Shown: positions 25,423 through 34,224 of the stretch, in pieces
Layout of the letters: each line of letters begins with the position of its first letter
How positions within the stretch are numbered: position 1 is the stretch's first letter
From: Motiliproteus sp. MSK22-1
Lineage (GTDB): Bacteria > Pseudomonadota > Gammaproteobacteria > Pseudomonadales > Balneatricaceae
Direction of reading: 5' to 3'
DNA: 64,000 nucleotides
Assembly: GCF_001968815.1 (NCBI RefSeq)
Contig: NZ_MIEQ01000070.1
Coordinates: forward strand, 62,001-126,000
Notes under the pieces: model-generated
What the model was told of the DNA's origin: nothing
The model's input: only the letters and a program-made list of their open reading frames with translations
The model's database searches: none
Program-made: the position numbers and the translations under genes

Positions 25423-27162
25423 TCAACGGGCTGGGCACTCATTAAATATTCGTCGTTCACAGGTTTGGCAGCGGTTGGGATCCAGCTTTGGAAAAGTAGC
25501 CGAGATTGCTTCTTCTGGCGAGTCGAAAAATATATCCTTACCGATCCGTTCGAGATAGCCAATACCTTTAATCTCATCTTTAACATTTCCCTTCAATGAG
25601 CTCAGCATCATTGCTCCGCCTCTGTCTTTGAGACGTTTACCTTCCTGGATCAGCATTTCAGCACCGGCTATGTCTACAAAGTTGATCCCTTTACCTATGA
25701 TCAGGAGAAACTTAACACCTCTTTCTTTATCAGTCAGTTTTCTGATGGTTTGCTGAATATGATCTGTCGCTCCGAAAAACAATGAGCCATCAATCCGAAT
25801 AATTTGCAGCTGTGGACACTGTTCCAGACCAAAGCGGGCAACGTTTTTGATTTGGCGACGCGGATTATGCGGGATTGGGGCAACTTCAACGATTGTCGGC
25901 CTGGACGTACGCCTGAGATAAATCGCCAGCGACAGGAAAACACCGATATATATGGCGAATTCAAGCTCAATTAACAAAGTGGAGAGAAAGGTGACGAATA
26001 ATACAGTTGCTTCACTTTTCTGGGCTTGGATAATTTGCTTTATGTGGTGAAAGTCAATCAGGTTCCAGGCAATGAGCAAGATGGCGCCAGCCATGGCCGG
26101 TAGTGGCAGGTAGGCAGTCATTCCTGGCGCGAGAACTATAATCAGAGCCAGAATAACAGCTGCGAAGATAGCAGCCATCGGTGTTTTTGCTCCCGCATCA
26201 TAATTGGCACCGGAGCGTGTAAAGGAGCCTGAACCTGCATAACAAGAAAAGAAACTACCGATAACATTCGACAGTCCCTGGCCGATAAATTCTTGATTAC
26301 CATTGATCTGCTGCTGTGAACGAATGGCGATTGAACGGGCAATGGAAACCGCTTCGATGAGTCCCAGCAAGGCTACAGCGAAAGCGCCTGACGTGAGCGC
26401 CTGTAGCGTATCCAGAGACAGATCGGGAATAGACAGTGGAGGCAATGTGCCAGGCAGGGCGCCTACTAATGCTACACCGTTGTCTGCACCGTCCAGAACC
26501 AGGCAGGTTAAGCTGCCAACCGCCATTCCAATCAGAAGATGGGGCAGTTTTCGATTAAATTTTCTCACCAATAAAGCGGAGAGCAGGGTTGCTGCGCCTA
26601 TGGCCAGAGAGTAGTAATTGGTCAGCGCTGCTTTTTCCAGTAGTTGGTGTAATCCTTCGAGAAAAGAGATACCGCCTGGGATTGATATTCCCAACAGATG
26701 TTTTAACTGACTGGTGGCAATCAGGATAGCTGCTCCTGCTGTAAATCCAATAACCACGGTGTGCGAAATAAAATTGATCAGCGTACCCATACGAAACAGG
26801 CCGAGCCCCAGCTGCATCAATCCGGCCAGCAAGGTGATCGTCAAAACGGCCCCAATATAGGCACTTTCACTGAGATCGCCTATTCCGCTGGCAACACTCA
26901 TCACAACAATAGAGATGGCTGCTGTTGGTCCTGATATAAGGTGCATTGATGAGCCAAACAGAGCTGCTATTATCGGTGTGATAATAGCGGTGTAGAGACC
27001 ATATTCAGGTGGCAGACCCGCGATAAATGCGTAAGCAACACCTTGGGGTAAAACAATAACTGCACCGGTTAAACCTGCGATAAGATCATCTGTAAGCTTT
27101 TGCCGATTAAGATCACCTCCCCAGCAAAAAAAAGGGAACCATCGTTGTAGAAGTCTGTTCAT
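25423..27162 (-). CDS. SulP-family anion permease with STAS domain
   Basis: Inner-membrane anion transporter or channel (sulfate, bicarbonate or dicarboxylate in characterised relatives). A membrane domain of 10-14 helices (about 25-425) contains the SulP consensus around YGLYTAIITPIIAALFG and FFSCYAGSGSFTRSGANYDAG, followed by a cytoplasmic STAS domain (about 445-555) with IDGSLFFGATDHI and GINFVDIAGAEML. Unusually it ends in a cysteine motif, CQTCERRIFNEC, just before the stop, which could bind metal or be redox active. It is divergent from the HdfR-like gene, with 170 bp between. The substrate cannot be assigned; no sulfate-assimilation or carbonic-anhydrase gene is adjacent. Confidence 0.88.
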   Translation of the reverse strand: MNRLLQRWFPFFCWGGDLNRQKLTDDLIAGLTGAVIVLPQGVAYAFIAGLPPEYGLYTAIITPIIAALFGSSMHLISGPTAAISIVVMSVASGIGDLSESAYIGAVLTITLLAGLMQLGLGLFRMGTLINFISHTVVIGFTAGAAILIATSQLKHLLGISIPGGISFLEGLHQLLEKAALTNYYSLAIGAATLLSALLVRKFNRKLPHLLIGMAVGSLTCLVLDGADNGVALVGALPGTLPPLSIPDLSLDTLQALTSGAFAVALLGLIEAVSIARSIAIRSQQQINGNQEFIGQGLSNVIGSFFSCYAGSGSFTRSGANYDAGAKTPMAAIFAAVILALIIVLAPGMTAYLPLPAMAGAILLIAWNLIDFHHIKQIIQAQKSEATVLFVTFLSTLLIELEFAIYIGVFLSLAIYLRRTSRPTIVEVAPIPHNPRRQIKNVARFGLEQCPQLQIIRIDGSLFFGATDHIQQTIRKLTDKERGVKFLLIIGKGINFVDIAGAEMLIQEGKRLKDRGGAMMLSSLKGNVKDEIKGIGYLERIGKDIFFDSPEEAISATFPKLDPNRCQTCERRIFNECPAR

Positions 27163-27332
27163 GTTTGGCTCATCTGGGCTACAGCTGGGACTGAGAGGTT
27201 GGCCTGCGGATAGAGGCAGGACAAATGATATAAGGTTATAACGAAATTTGTAGAGGGGGATAGTAGGGGATTTCTGTTATCCTGAAAAACGAAAAATAAT
27301 AGCCGTCATGAACAATAATATCGAAGGTTGAT

Positions 27333-28175
27333 ATGGACACTCTATTGCTGAAAACCTTTTTGGAGGTAAGCCGAACCCGCAACTTCGGTAAAGCGGCACA
27401 AAATCTTTGTGTGTCTCCTTCTACGATTAGTGCCAGGATTCGGCAGCTGGAAGAAAACCTCGGTTTGAAGTTATTCCTTCGCAGCCACCATCAGATAGGA
27501 TTAACGCCTGCCGGTGAGAGGATGGAACGCCATGCCCGTTTTATAATTGAGGCTTGGGAGAGGGCCTATGAGGACACTGCCTTAAGTGAAAGTCATCAGC
27601 GGCGCCTGGTTATCGCCGGGGTCGCAAGCCTGTGGGATATTTTTCTTCAGGATTGGCTACAAAGCATTTACCGGGAAATGCCTACTTTAGGGTTAAGGGC
27701 CGAAGAGAGTACACCTCTTCGAGTGATTGAAAAGTTGGACCAGGGGTTGATCGATGTGGGATTTATGTACGAAGTACCCAAGCTTCAGGGGGTTGTTGTT
27801 AATGAAGTGATGAGCATTCCTATGGTATTGGTATCCACCCGCGCCGGTATTTGCGCAGATGAGGCGGTATCTGAAGGTTATGTTCGTGTTGAGTGGGGGA
27901 CTACTTTCGCTACTTTGCATGAAAGTCACTTCCCACAGAGGCCATTGGCACCCGTTCGGGTTAACAGTGGACGAATTGCGTTAAACCTTCTGGAAAATTG
28001 CGGAGGGGCTGCCTATTTGCCCGAGAACGTAGTCTCCGTTGGTATTGATCAAGGGTTTTTGCATCCAGTAGCGGATGCCCCGGTGATTAATATGAAGGCT
28101 TATGCCGCTTATAATTTTCACGGCGAACATCAAGAACTGATTTCAGAGTTATTGGCTGATATGGGGAAAAGATAA
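27333..28175 (+). CDS. LysR-family regulator, HdfR-like
   Basis: A 280-residue LysR protein. The N-terminus MDTLLLKTFLEVSRTRNFGKAA and the helix-turn-helix CVSPSTISARIRQLEENLG closely follow HdfR, a regulator of the flagellar master operon in enterics. The effector domain is somewhat short. AAGG lies 5 bases before the ATG. It is divergent from the SulP gene and may also control it. Regulatory targets in this organism cannot be inferred. Confidence 0.78.
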   Translation: MDTLLLKTFLEVSRTRNFGKAAQNLCVSPSTISARIRQLEENLGLKLFLRSHHQIGLTPAGERMERHARFIIEAWERAYEDTALSESHQRRLVIAGVASLWDIFLQDWLQSIYREMPTLGLRAEESTPLRVIEKLDQGLIDVGFMYEVPKLQGVVVNEVMSIPMVLVSTRAGICADEAVSEGYVRVEWGTTFATLHESHFPQRPLAPVRVNSGRIALNLLENCGGAAYLPENVVSVGIDQGFLHPVADAPVINMKAYAAYNFHGEHQELISELLADMGKR

Positions 28176-28213
28176 CTAAACCTATCGGTGGAAGCGGCGG
28201 TTCCTTAAACGGC

Positions 28214-28249
28214 GAACTTCAGCGTCACTTAATTATGACGCTGAAGTTC
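28214..28249. terminator. Perfect 14-bp inverted repeat between convergent genes
   Basis: GAACTTCAGCGTCA (28214-28227), 8-base loop, TGACGCTGAAGTTC (28236-28249), between the convergent HdfR-like and P-type ATPase genes. There is no T-run, so it may be a Rho-assisted or mRNA-stabilising end structure. Confidence 0.55.
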
Positions 28250-28271
28250 CGGATAATAAGGATCGAAAAGG

Positions 28272-31037
28272 TTATTCATTCGATTGAACGGGCAACAAAC
28301 GGCGTATAATAAGTTTTTCAATTTCGACAAGAAATAAAACACTGGAAGCGATGATCGTAATACGCAGCCAAACTTCCCATCCGATTGCGGTGGTCCCGAA
28401 CAGTGCTTGCATGGGGGGGAAGTAGGTAAAAATTAATTGGAACACTATAAGAATGGCAATGGCTATCAGTACATATTTATTCTCCAGAAATCCCGCCCTG
28501 TTAAGTACTGAATCAGTAATATAACGAGAGTTGAACAGGTAGAAAATTTCACACATTACCAGCGTGTTAACTGCGACGGTTCGTGCATGCTCAATGGATG
28601 CCGCTTGTTCCATTTCCCAAAGAAACAAGCCAAAGGTTCCTGCCATCAAAATGACAGATACAAATGCTATTCTCCAAATCAGATGTGGGGTTAATATAGC
28701 TTTGCTGGCATCACGTGGTGGGCGGTGCATGACATTTTGTTCAGGTGGTTCAAAAGCCAATGCCAGTGCCAGAGTAACAGCGGTTATCATGTTAACCCAG
28801 AGAATCTGTACGGGCGTTAATGGTAATTGATGGAATCCGAATAAAATTGCGGCAAGAATCGTTAAGGCTTGGCCGCCATTGGTTGGCAGTATAAAAAGAA
28901 TTGCTTTTGTTAGATTGTCATAAACCGTGCGTCCTTCTTCTACGGCGTAGCTGATAGAGGCAAAGTTGTCATCGGCTAATATCATTTCAGCCGCTTCCTT
29001 GGCTGCTTCTGTGCCATTTTGGCCCATGGCTGTACCAATATCGGCGCGCTTTAATGCCGGGGCATCATTAACGCCATCACCGGTCATCGCAACGATATCT
29101 TTCTGCTTTTGCATCAGGTTTACCAGTAGCAATTTATGCTCTGGGTTCACTCGGGCGAAAACATCAACACGTTGCACTTCTTCCTGTAACTCGTTTTCAT
29201 CCATTGAGTCCAGGTCCTGGCCGGTCAGAACCTCATCAACATTGTGCAAGTTGATTTGTCGAGCAATAGCTCGGGCTGTTAATGCATGATCTCCTGTGAT
29301 CATTTTCACTCGTATTCCGGCGCGTTTACATTTTTTAATTGCGTTGATTGCTTCTTGGCGAGGTGGGTCTATAAGACCGAACAGACCGAGCATAGTCAGA
29401 CCGCTTTTCACATCGTTGAACGTCAACTCCCGTTGGGAACTCTCGACCGTTCTTACTGCAATAGCCAGCACTCGCTGACCCTGGTTGGCCAGGGCCTCTA
29501 TTTTTGCAAGCCAGAAATCCTTATCCAAAGGGCTGTCTCCATCAACAGACCGTTGGTTGTTGCATAGTTCTATCACCTGCTCAGGTGCTCCCTTGAGATA
29601 AATAAAGGCTTCACCCCTGTGACTGTGGTGTAATGTGGCCATAAACCGATGTTCAGATTCGAAGGGAATTAAATCTGAGCGAGGGTATTGTTTTAGTTCT
29701 GTTTCTATGTCCAGGCCCGCCTTCACTCCAGCGACTAGTAAAGCCCCTTCCATCGGGTCACCATGTACTAACCAGCTGCTGTCGGCGTTTTCCAGTGATG
29801 CTTCATTGCAGAGCAGCGAAGCTCGCAGTATCTCTATTAACAGCGGATGCTGTTCTGGCGGTACTTCTTGTTGTTCCAGAGATATTGCACCGTGGGGGTC
29901 GTAACCCGTCCCCGCCAGCTCAAATAGACTTTCAGCGGTGCTAACCGTTCGTACTGTCATTTCATTGCGGGTTAAGGTGCCTGTTTTATCAGAACAGATA
30001 ACGGTTACCGCCCCCAGAGTCTCGACAGCCGGTAATCTGCGGATAACGGCGTTTCGACGGGCCATTCTCTGAACGCCAATGGCCAGTGTTATGGTCATTA
30101 TCGCTGGTAATCCTTCCGGTATCGCTGCTACAGCCAGCCCAACCGATGCCAGGAACATTTCGGTCATTGAGTATTCTCGAATTAGAACACCAAATGCGAA
30201 GTTTGCAGCGGCTAACAGGAGTATACCGGCGGTTAACCACCGACCAAATTGAGCCATTTGCCGCAGTAACGGTGTTGTTACCAGTTCTACGTCTGCCACT
30301 AACTCGCTAATGTGTCCCAGCTCAGTCTGAGCGCCGGTAGTGACAACGACTCCAACTCCCTGGCCGTGGGTAACCAGAGTGCCTGAAAAGGCCATATCAA
30401 TGCGATCGCCGATAACGCTGTCGGGTTTGACGGGGGATGTGGTTTTTTCTACGGCTACAGATTCTCCGGTTAGGGCTGACTCTTGAATCTGTAGTCCTTT
30501 GACACGAAATAGTCGTAGATCAGCAGGTACCCTGTCGCCTGACTGAAGCATGACGATATCTCCAGGTACCAGCTCCTCGGCTCTTATCGTGGAATGCCGT
30601 CCTGCGCGTATGACCATTGCTGTTGGGGAAAGCATCTGCCGTATCGCCTTTAGGGCATTTTCCGCTTTACCTTCCTGGATAAAACCGATAATTGCATTGA
30701 CAACGACCACTCCAAATATCACACCGGAATCGACCCAGTGACCTAGGGTTGCAGTGACAATCCCTGCGCTGATAAGCACATATATCAGGACATTATGGAA
30801 CTGATAACAAAAGCGTAAAAATGGCCCTCGTGTTTTAGCTTCCGGCAGCCTGTTTTTACCATGAATTTTCAGTCGGACCTGAGCTTCTTCTGATGAGAGA
30901 CCACTTTCAGCTGATTGAAGTACCTTGAAAACGTCTTCAGTCTCTTGTGTATACCAGTTATCTGGATAAGAGGGAGGTGTATTGGGTGATTCGAATTCTT
31001 TGCTATCTGTCGTTACTGATCGGTTGATAATTTCCAT
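28272..31037 (-). CDS. P-type cation-transporting ATPase (P2 type, specificity uncertain)
   Basis: A 921-residue inner-membrane ion pump from the ATG at 31037 (AGGT 8 bases upstream; the frame is open a further 14 codons to a TTG). Features in order: N-terminal cation-ATPase domain, actuator loop ESALTGESV, M4 motif AAIPEGLPA, phosphorylation site CSDKTGTLTRNE, hinge MTGDGVNDAPALKRADIG, and C-terminal helices. PEGLP is shared with SERCA-like and Na/K-like pumps. In M6, however, the sequence is VNMITAVTLALALAFEP. SERCA has VNLVTDG there, so the acidic Ca2+ ligand is replaced by alanine and a Ca2+ role is not assured. The following CBS-domain gene is divergent. Confidence 0.85.
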   Translation of the reverse strand: MEIINRSVTTDSKEFESPNTPPSYPDNWYTQETEDVFKVLQSAESGLSSEEAQVRLKIHGKNRLPEAKTRGPFLRFCYQFHNVLIYVLISAGIVTATLGHWVDSGVIFGVVVVNAIIGFIQEGKAENALKAIRQMLSPTAMVIRAGRHSTIRAEELVPGDIVMLQSGDRVPADLRLFRVKGLQIQESALTGESVAVEKTTSPVKPDSVIGDRIDMAFSGTLVTHGQGVGVVVTTGAQTELGHISELVADVELVTTPLLRQMAQFGRWLTAGILLLAAANFAFGVLIREYSMTEMFLASVGLAVAAIPEGLPAIMTITLAIGVQRMARRNAVIRRLPAVETLGAVTVICSDKTGTLTRNEMTVRTVSTAESLFELAGTGYDPHGAISLEQQEVPPEQHPLLIEILRASLLCNEASLENADSSWLVHGDPMEGALLVAGVKAGLDIETELKQYPRSDLIPFESEHRFMATLHHSHRGEAFIYLKGAPEQVIELCNNQRSVDGDSPLDKDFWLAKIEALANQGQRVLAIAVRTVESSQRELTFNDVKSGLTMLGLFGLIDPPRQEAINAIKKCKRAGIRVKMITGDHALTARAIARQINLHNVDEVLTGQDLDSMDENELQEEVQRVDVFARVNPEHKLLLVNLMQKQKDIVAMTGDGVNDAPALKRADIGTAMGQNGTEAAKEAAEMILADDNFASISYAVEEGRTVYDNLTKAILFILPTNGGQALTILAAILFGFHQLPLTPVQILWVNMITAVTLALALAFEPPEQNVMHRPPRDASKAILTPHLIWRIAFVSVILMAGTFGLFLWEMEQAASIEHARTVAVNTLVMCEIFYLFNSRYITDSVLNRAGFLENKYVLIAIAILIVFQLIFTYFPPMQALFGTTAIGWEVWLRITIIASSVLFLVEIEKLIIRRLLPVQSNE

Positions 31038-31348
31038 ACCAATACCTATGAGAGTGACCAAGCTGCAGAGGAGTCTCAACCCGACTGGGGTGTTTGAATT
31101 AATCTTCCCTTGTAAGCTTATCTTTTGTAAGGACTCCTTTTTTGCATGATGTTATTCTAGCTGAATATCATGCGTCTATCCTAGCGCCGTAAGTGAGAAT
31201 TGCTACAGCTTTGTATAATATTGAAACTGCAAGGAAGTTATTAAATTTAAGCTAGAATCAACGGGTAGTAGAAACGATTGGTTAAGTCCTGCTTGCCGTC
31301 CAAGTCGTACTTACCAGCTTCGATAATGACTGAAAAGGAAATATCAGG

Positions 31349-31759
31349 ATGCCTATAGTCGCAGAAATAATGACCTCAGACGTAGTCTATATATCGGAAA
31401 GCGCTAATTTAAGAGAGGCTCGGTCTGCTCTAAAAAAACTGAACGTGCGTCATTTGCCTGTGGTTGGTGAAGGAGGCGTTCTAGTAGGGTTGTTAACGCA
31501 GCGAGTTGTACTGGCTGAAGTTATTAAACTGGTGGATCAGGTCGGAGTGAGTGGTTTGGAAGATGAAGAGAAGCGGCACAGTGTTCGGGAGATTATGCAA
31601 ACAAATTTTCAGGTTGCTGACCCATCCATGGATTTGAAAGTTGCAGGGCAGTATTTTTTAGACAATAAACACAGCTGTTTGCCCGTCATTGAGCGGGGCC
31701 AGTTAGTCGGGATTCTTACATCTCAGGACTTTGTAAAGCTCTGTGTTGGGTTGCTCTGA
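31349..31759 (+). CDS. Tandem CBS-domain protein
   Basis: A 136-residue stand-alone Bateman module: CBS1 at about 1-60 (EIMTSDVVYISESANLREA; VRHLPVV; LVGLLTQR) and CBS2 at about 77-136 (SVREIMQTNFQVADPSMDL; SCLPVIE; LVGILTSQDFV). Such pairs bind adenine nucleotides and regulate partner proteins. It has no catalytic or transport domain. AAGGAA precedes the ATG by about 9 bases. It is divergent from the ATPase gene and convergent with the hybrid kinase gene; a functional link to either is speculative. Confidence 0.9.
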   Translation: MPIVAEIMTSDVVYISESANLREARSALKKLNVRHLPVVGEGGVLVGLLTQRVVLAEVIKLVDQVGVSGLEDEEKRHSVREIMQTNFQVADPSMDLKVAGQYFLDNKHSCLPVIERGQLVGILTSQDFVKLCVGLL

Positions 31760-31805
31760 GGTCAATCAGATTTTGTGGATCTGGGGTAAAGTCGGCAGAG
31801 ATATG

Positions 31806-34124
31806 TTAACAGGAGGTTTTTTCGATAGTTTGGATAAACTGTTCCAGTAAACGGGTGATCAGCTGGCTGTCAAACGATCGGGAAGCTTCCAGCAGATCCT
31901 GACTCCAGTGCAGCAGTGCAGTGTTCCGGTTGTTTTTGGCTAGCGTCATCATGTCTTCAGCAAAATATTCGATATCCTGGATTATCATTTTTCTGATTAG
32001 CTGGCGCGTCAGGGCCAGCTTCGTTAGCAGGATGGGAAATAATTCAGCAGGTGTTTTGAGCGCGTCACGACTGAAAATCACTCTTGAATCTGCTTCATTG
32101 GTGAATTCTGTTAACGGGCGGTAGCGGTTAGGTAAGAAACGCATGCACTCGGAAATAAGCTCTGCACGGTTTATGGGTTTACGTAAAAAACCGTCACAAT
32201 ATTCTTTGAGTTCCTCTTCTTCGTCTGACATTGCAGAAGCTGTCACAGTGATGATCGGGATATCCTTCAGGGCAGGATCGGATTTCAGAGCTTTACAAGC
32301 GGCATAACCGTCCATAACGGGCATTTTCATATCCATCAGTATCAAGTCCGGTTTATCCCTACGGACCGCCAACAGCGCTTCCTGTCCGTTGGAGGCCATC
32401 TGTGTGCTCAGATTCCAGGGCCGCAGGAAATTTTTCAGTAGCTCGCGGTTGAGTGCTATGTCATCACATATAAGCACTTTTCCCGGAGCGAATATTACTC
32501 GCTCAAAGTCCAGAGATGTGTCTGAGGCGGGTAGAGTTACTCTGTGAGAGAGCGCTCTGATGTTCGGTAGCCATACGCTAAACGTTGCCCCCTGTTCCGG
32601 TATGCTCTCTACTGAAATCTCACCACCCATCAGTCTGACCAAGCGCTGGGTGATGGTCAAGCCCAGTCCTGTCCCCCCGTACAGGGCTGAGTTCTGTCCG
32701 CTACGTTGTTGAAAAGCACCGAAAATAGATTGCTGCTGGTTTTTTGGAATTCCTACTCCCGTGTCGGCAACTGTTATCGTTAGATTGAGCTGATTGTGGT
32801 CTGAAGGAGTCCGTTGGTATTCGGCCTGCAAGGATATCTGTCCTTTTGAGGTGAATTTGACGGCATTGCTGATAAGGTTGATCAGTATCTGGCGCGTTCT
32901 GTTCTCATCCATTAATAAATTAGCAGGGAGTCCTGGTTGGATTTGTATCGGAAAGTCCAAGCCATTAGTTGCTACTTGATTGGCGAACATGGTTTCTATT
33001 TCCTGAAAAAGCATTGGAAGAGAAACCGGTCCCAGTTCTAAATCCAGTTTATTTGCTTCTATTTTGGACAGGTCCAGAATATCGTTGATTAAATACAAGA
33101 GAGTTTTGCCACTGCTGCTAATTGATGCGAGGTGCCGTGCTTTTTCTGGATCAGTTTCCCCGTCCGCTAATATCTGTGCAAATCCGAGAACGGCATTCAT
33201 GGGGGTGCGAATCTCGTGGCTCATATTCGCAAGAAACTCACTTTTGGCTTTGTTCGCTTTATCTGCCCGTTGCTCTGAAGCAATTCTAGTCTTAATTTCC
33301 TGTTCCAGCTGATGCATATTCTTTTTCAATGCCTGAGTGCGTTCTGAAACGACGGACTCCAGCTCTTCCTGATAGTCGCGTAATTTTTCTTCGGCTGCTG
33401 CTCGTTGCTCCAAGTGGACTCTCAGATCATTGCGCATACGGTTAAATGAATCGACTAATCGGTCAAGCTCATCCCGGCGGGCTCCCTGCCTTTTGTGACG
33501 GTTAAGCTGCCAGTGATTGTCCAGGTCGTTAAAGTCGATGGCGGACGCCAGGTTGGCCAATTGTGCTAAATGCCGAGTGATTAACAGATGAATTATTATC
33601 AGTATGCAAAATGATACGATAAACGTCTTGATAAACTGTGTGACTAATATCAGAACCACTTTTTCCTGTAATCTGGCATAAACGCCTTTCATGCTGAATG
33701 TTGCCTGAAGCTCACCCACCTGAGCGGAAAAACCGCTACTTTCGTAATTCAGCGGAAAGGTTACGGTAATGCTGTCGTTAGCTTCATAGCTACCCTGCTG
33801 TACCAGCACATGGAGCTTGCCCTTACGATTCTCGCGCACTTCTGCGTGTATCATGTCCCTTAATTTAAGTGCTCCTTGCAGCTGTAAGGTTACCTGTTCA
33901 CGATCAAGATTCCAGACGCCGGTTGCCAGAGGCAGTAGAAAACTCTTTTCAATTGTTTGTATATCTGCGTGAATTTGACTGACATCGTTTCGGTAGTCGT
34001 TATAAACCTGCAGGCCAGTACCAAATAGCGTCAGAGCAGAGCTGATTAGCAAAATGTATGCTAACAGTCTGGCGGACAGTGGATGGTTTTTGCGGTAGTT
34101 GCGGATACTACTGACTATCTTCAT
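31806..34124 (-). CDS. Hybrid histidine kinase of the second sensory module
   Basis: A 772-residue membrane kinase: TM1 (about 18-38), periplasmic sensor (about 40-150, unassigned), TM2 (about 155-183), HAMP (about 184-240), coiled coil, HisKA with H303 in SHEIRTPMN, ATPase domain with NLISNAVKF, DTGVGI and GGTGLGL, receiver with D598 in LMDMKMPVMDG, and a helical C-terminal tail (about 650-772). There is no HPt histidine motif, so transfer to another regulator would need reverse transfer through the kinase or a separate HPt. The tail, with HWSQDLLEASRSFD, resembles the tail of the kinase at 5966-9499. It is third in a minus-strand operon behind a receiver-GGDEF gene and a solute-binding protein gene. 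Confidence 0.88.
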   Translation of the reverse strand: MKIVSSIRNYRKNHPLSARLLAYILLISSALTLFGTGLQVYNDYRNDVSQIHADIQTIEKSFLLPLATGVWNLDREQVTLQLQGALKLRDMIHAEVRENRKGKLHVLVQQGSYEANDSITVTFPLNYESSGFSAQVGELQATFSMKGVYARLQEKVVLILVTQFIKTFIVSFCILIIIHLLITRHLAQLANLASAIDFNDLDNHWQLNRHKRQGARRDELDRLVDSFNRMRNDLRVHLEQRAAAEEKLRDYQEELESVVSERTQALKKNMHQLEQEIKTRIASEQRADKANKAKSEFLANMSHEIRTPMNAVLGFAQILADGETDPEKARHLASISSSGKTLLYLINDILDLSKIEANKLDLELGPVSLPMLFQEIETMFANQVATNGLDFPIQIQPGLPANLLMDENRTRQILINLISNAVKFTSKGQISLQAEYQRTPSDHNQLNLTITVADTGVGIPKNQQQSIFGAFQQRSGQNSALYGGTGLGLTITQRLVRLMGGEISVESIPEQGATFSVWLPNIRALSHRVTLPASDTSLDFERVIFAPGKVLICDDIALNRELLKNFLRPWNLSTQMASNGQEALLAVRRDKPDLILMDMKMPVMDGYAACKALKSDPALKDIPIITVTASAMSDEEEELKEYCDGFLRKPINRAELISECMRFLPNRYRPLTEFTNEADSRVIFSRDALKTPAELFPILLTKLALTRQLIRKMIIQDIEYFAEDMMTLAKNNRNTALLHWSQDLLEASRSFDSQLITRLLEQFIQTIEKTSC

Positions 34125-34224
34125 TGGTGCTGTCCGAAGGATACGTTTTGCTCTGCCTGCTTGCAGGTTGTATTACTGTGGGCTGGTCTTCGGAGCTTCC
34201 TGCTCCTCATTCAGTGTTACCTGG

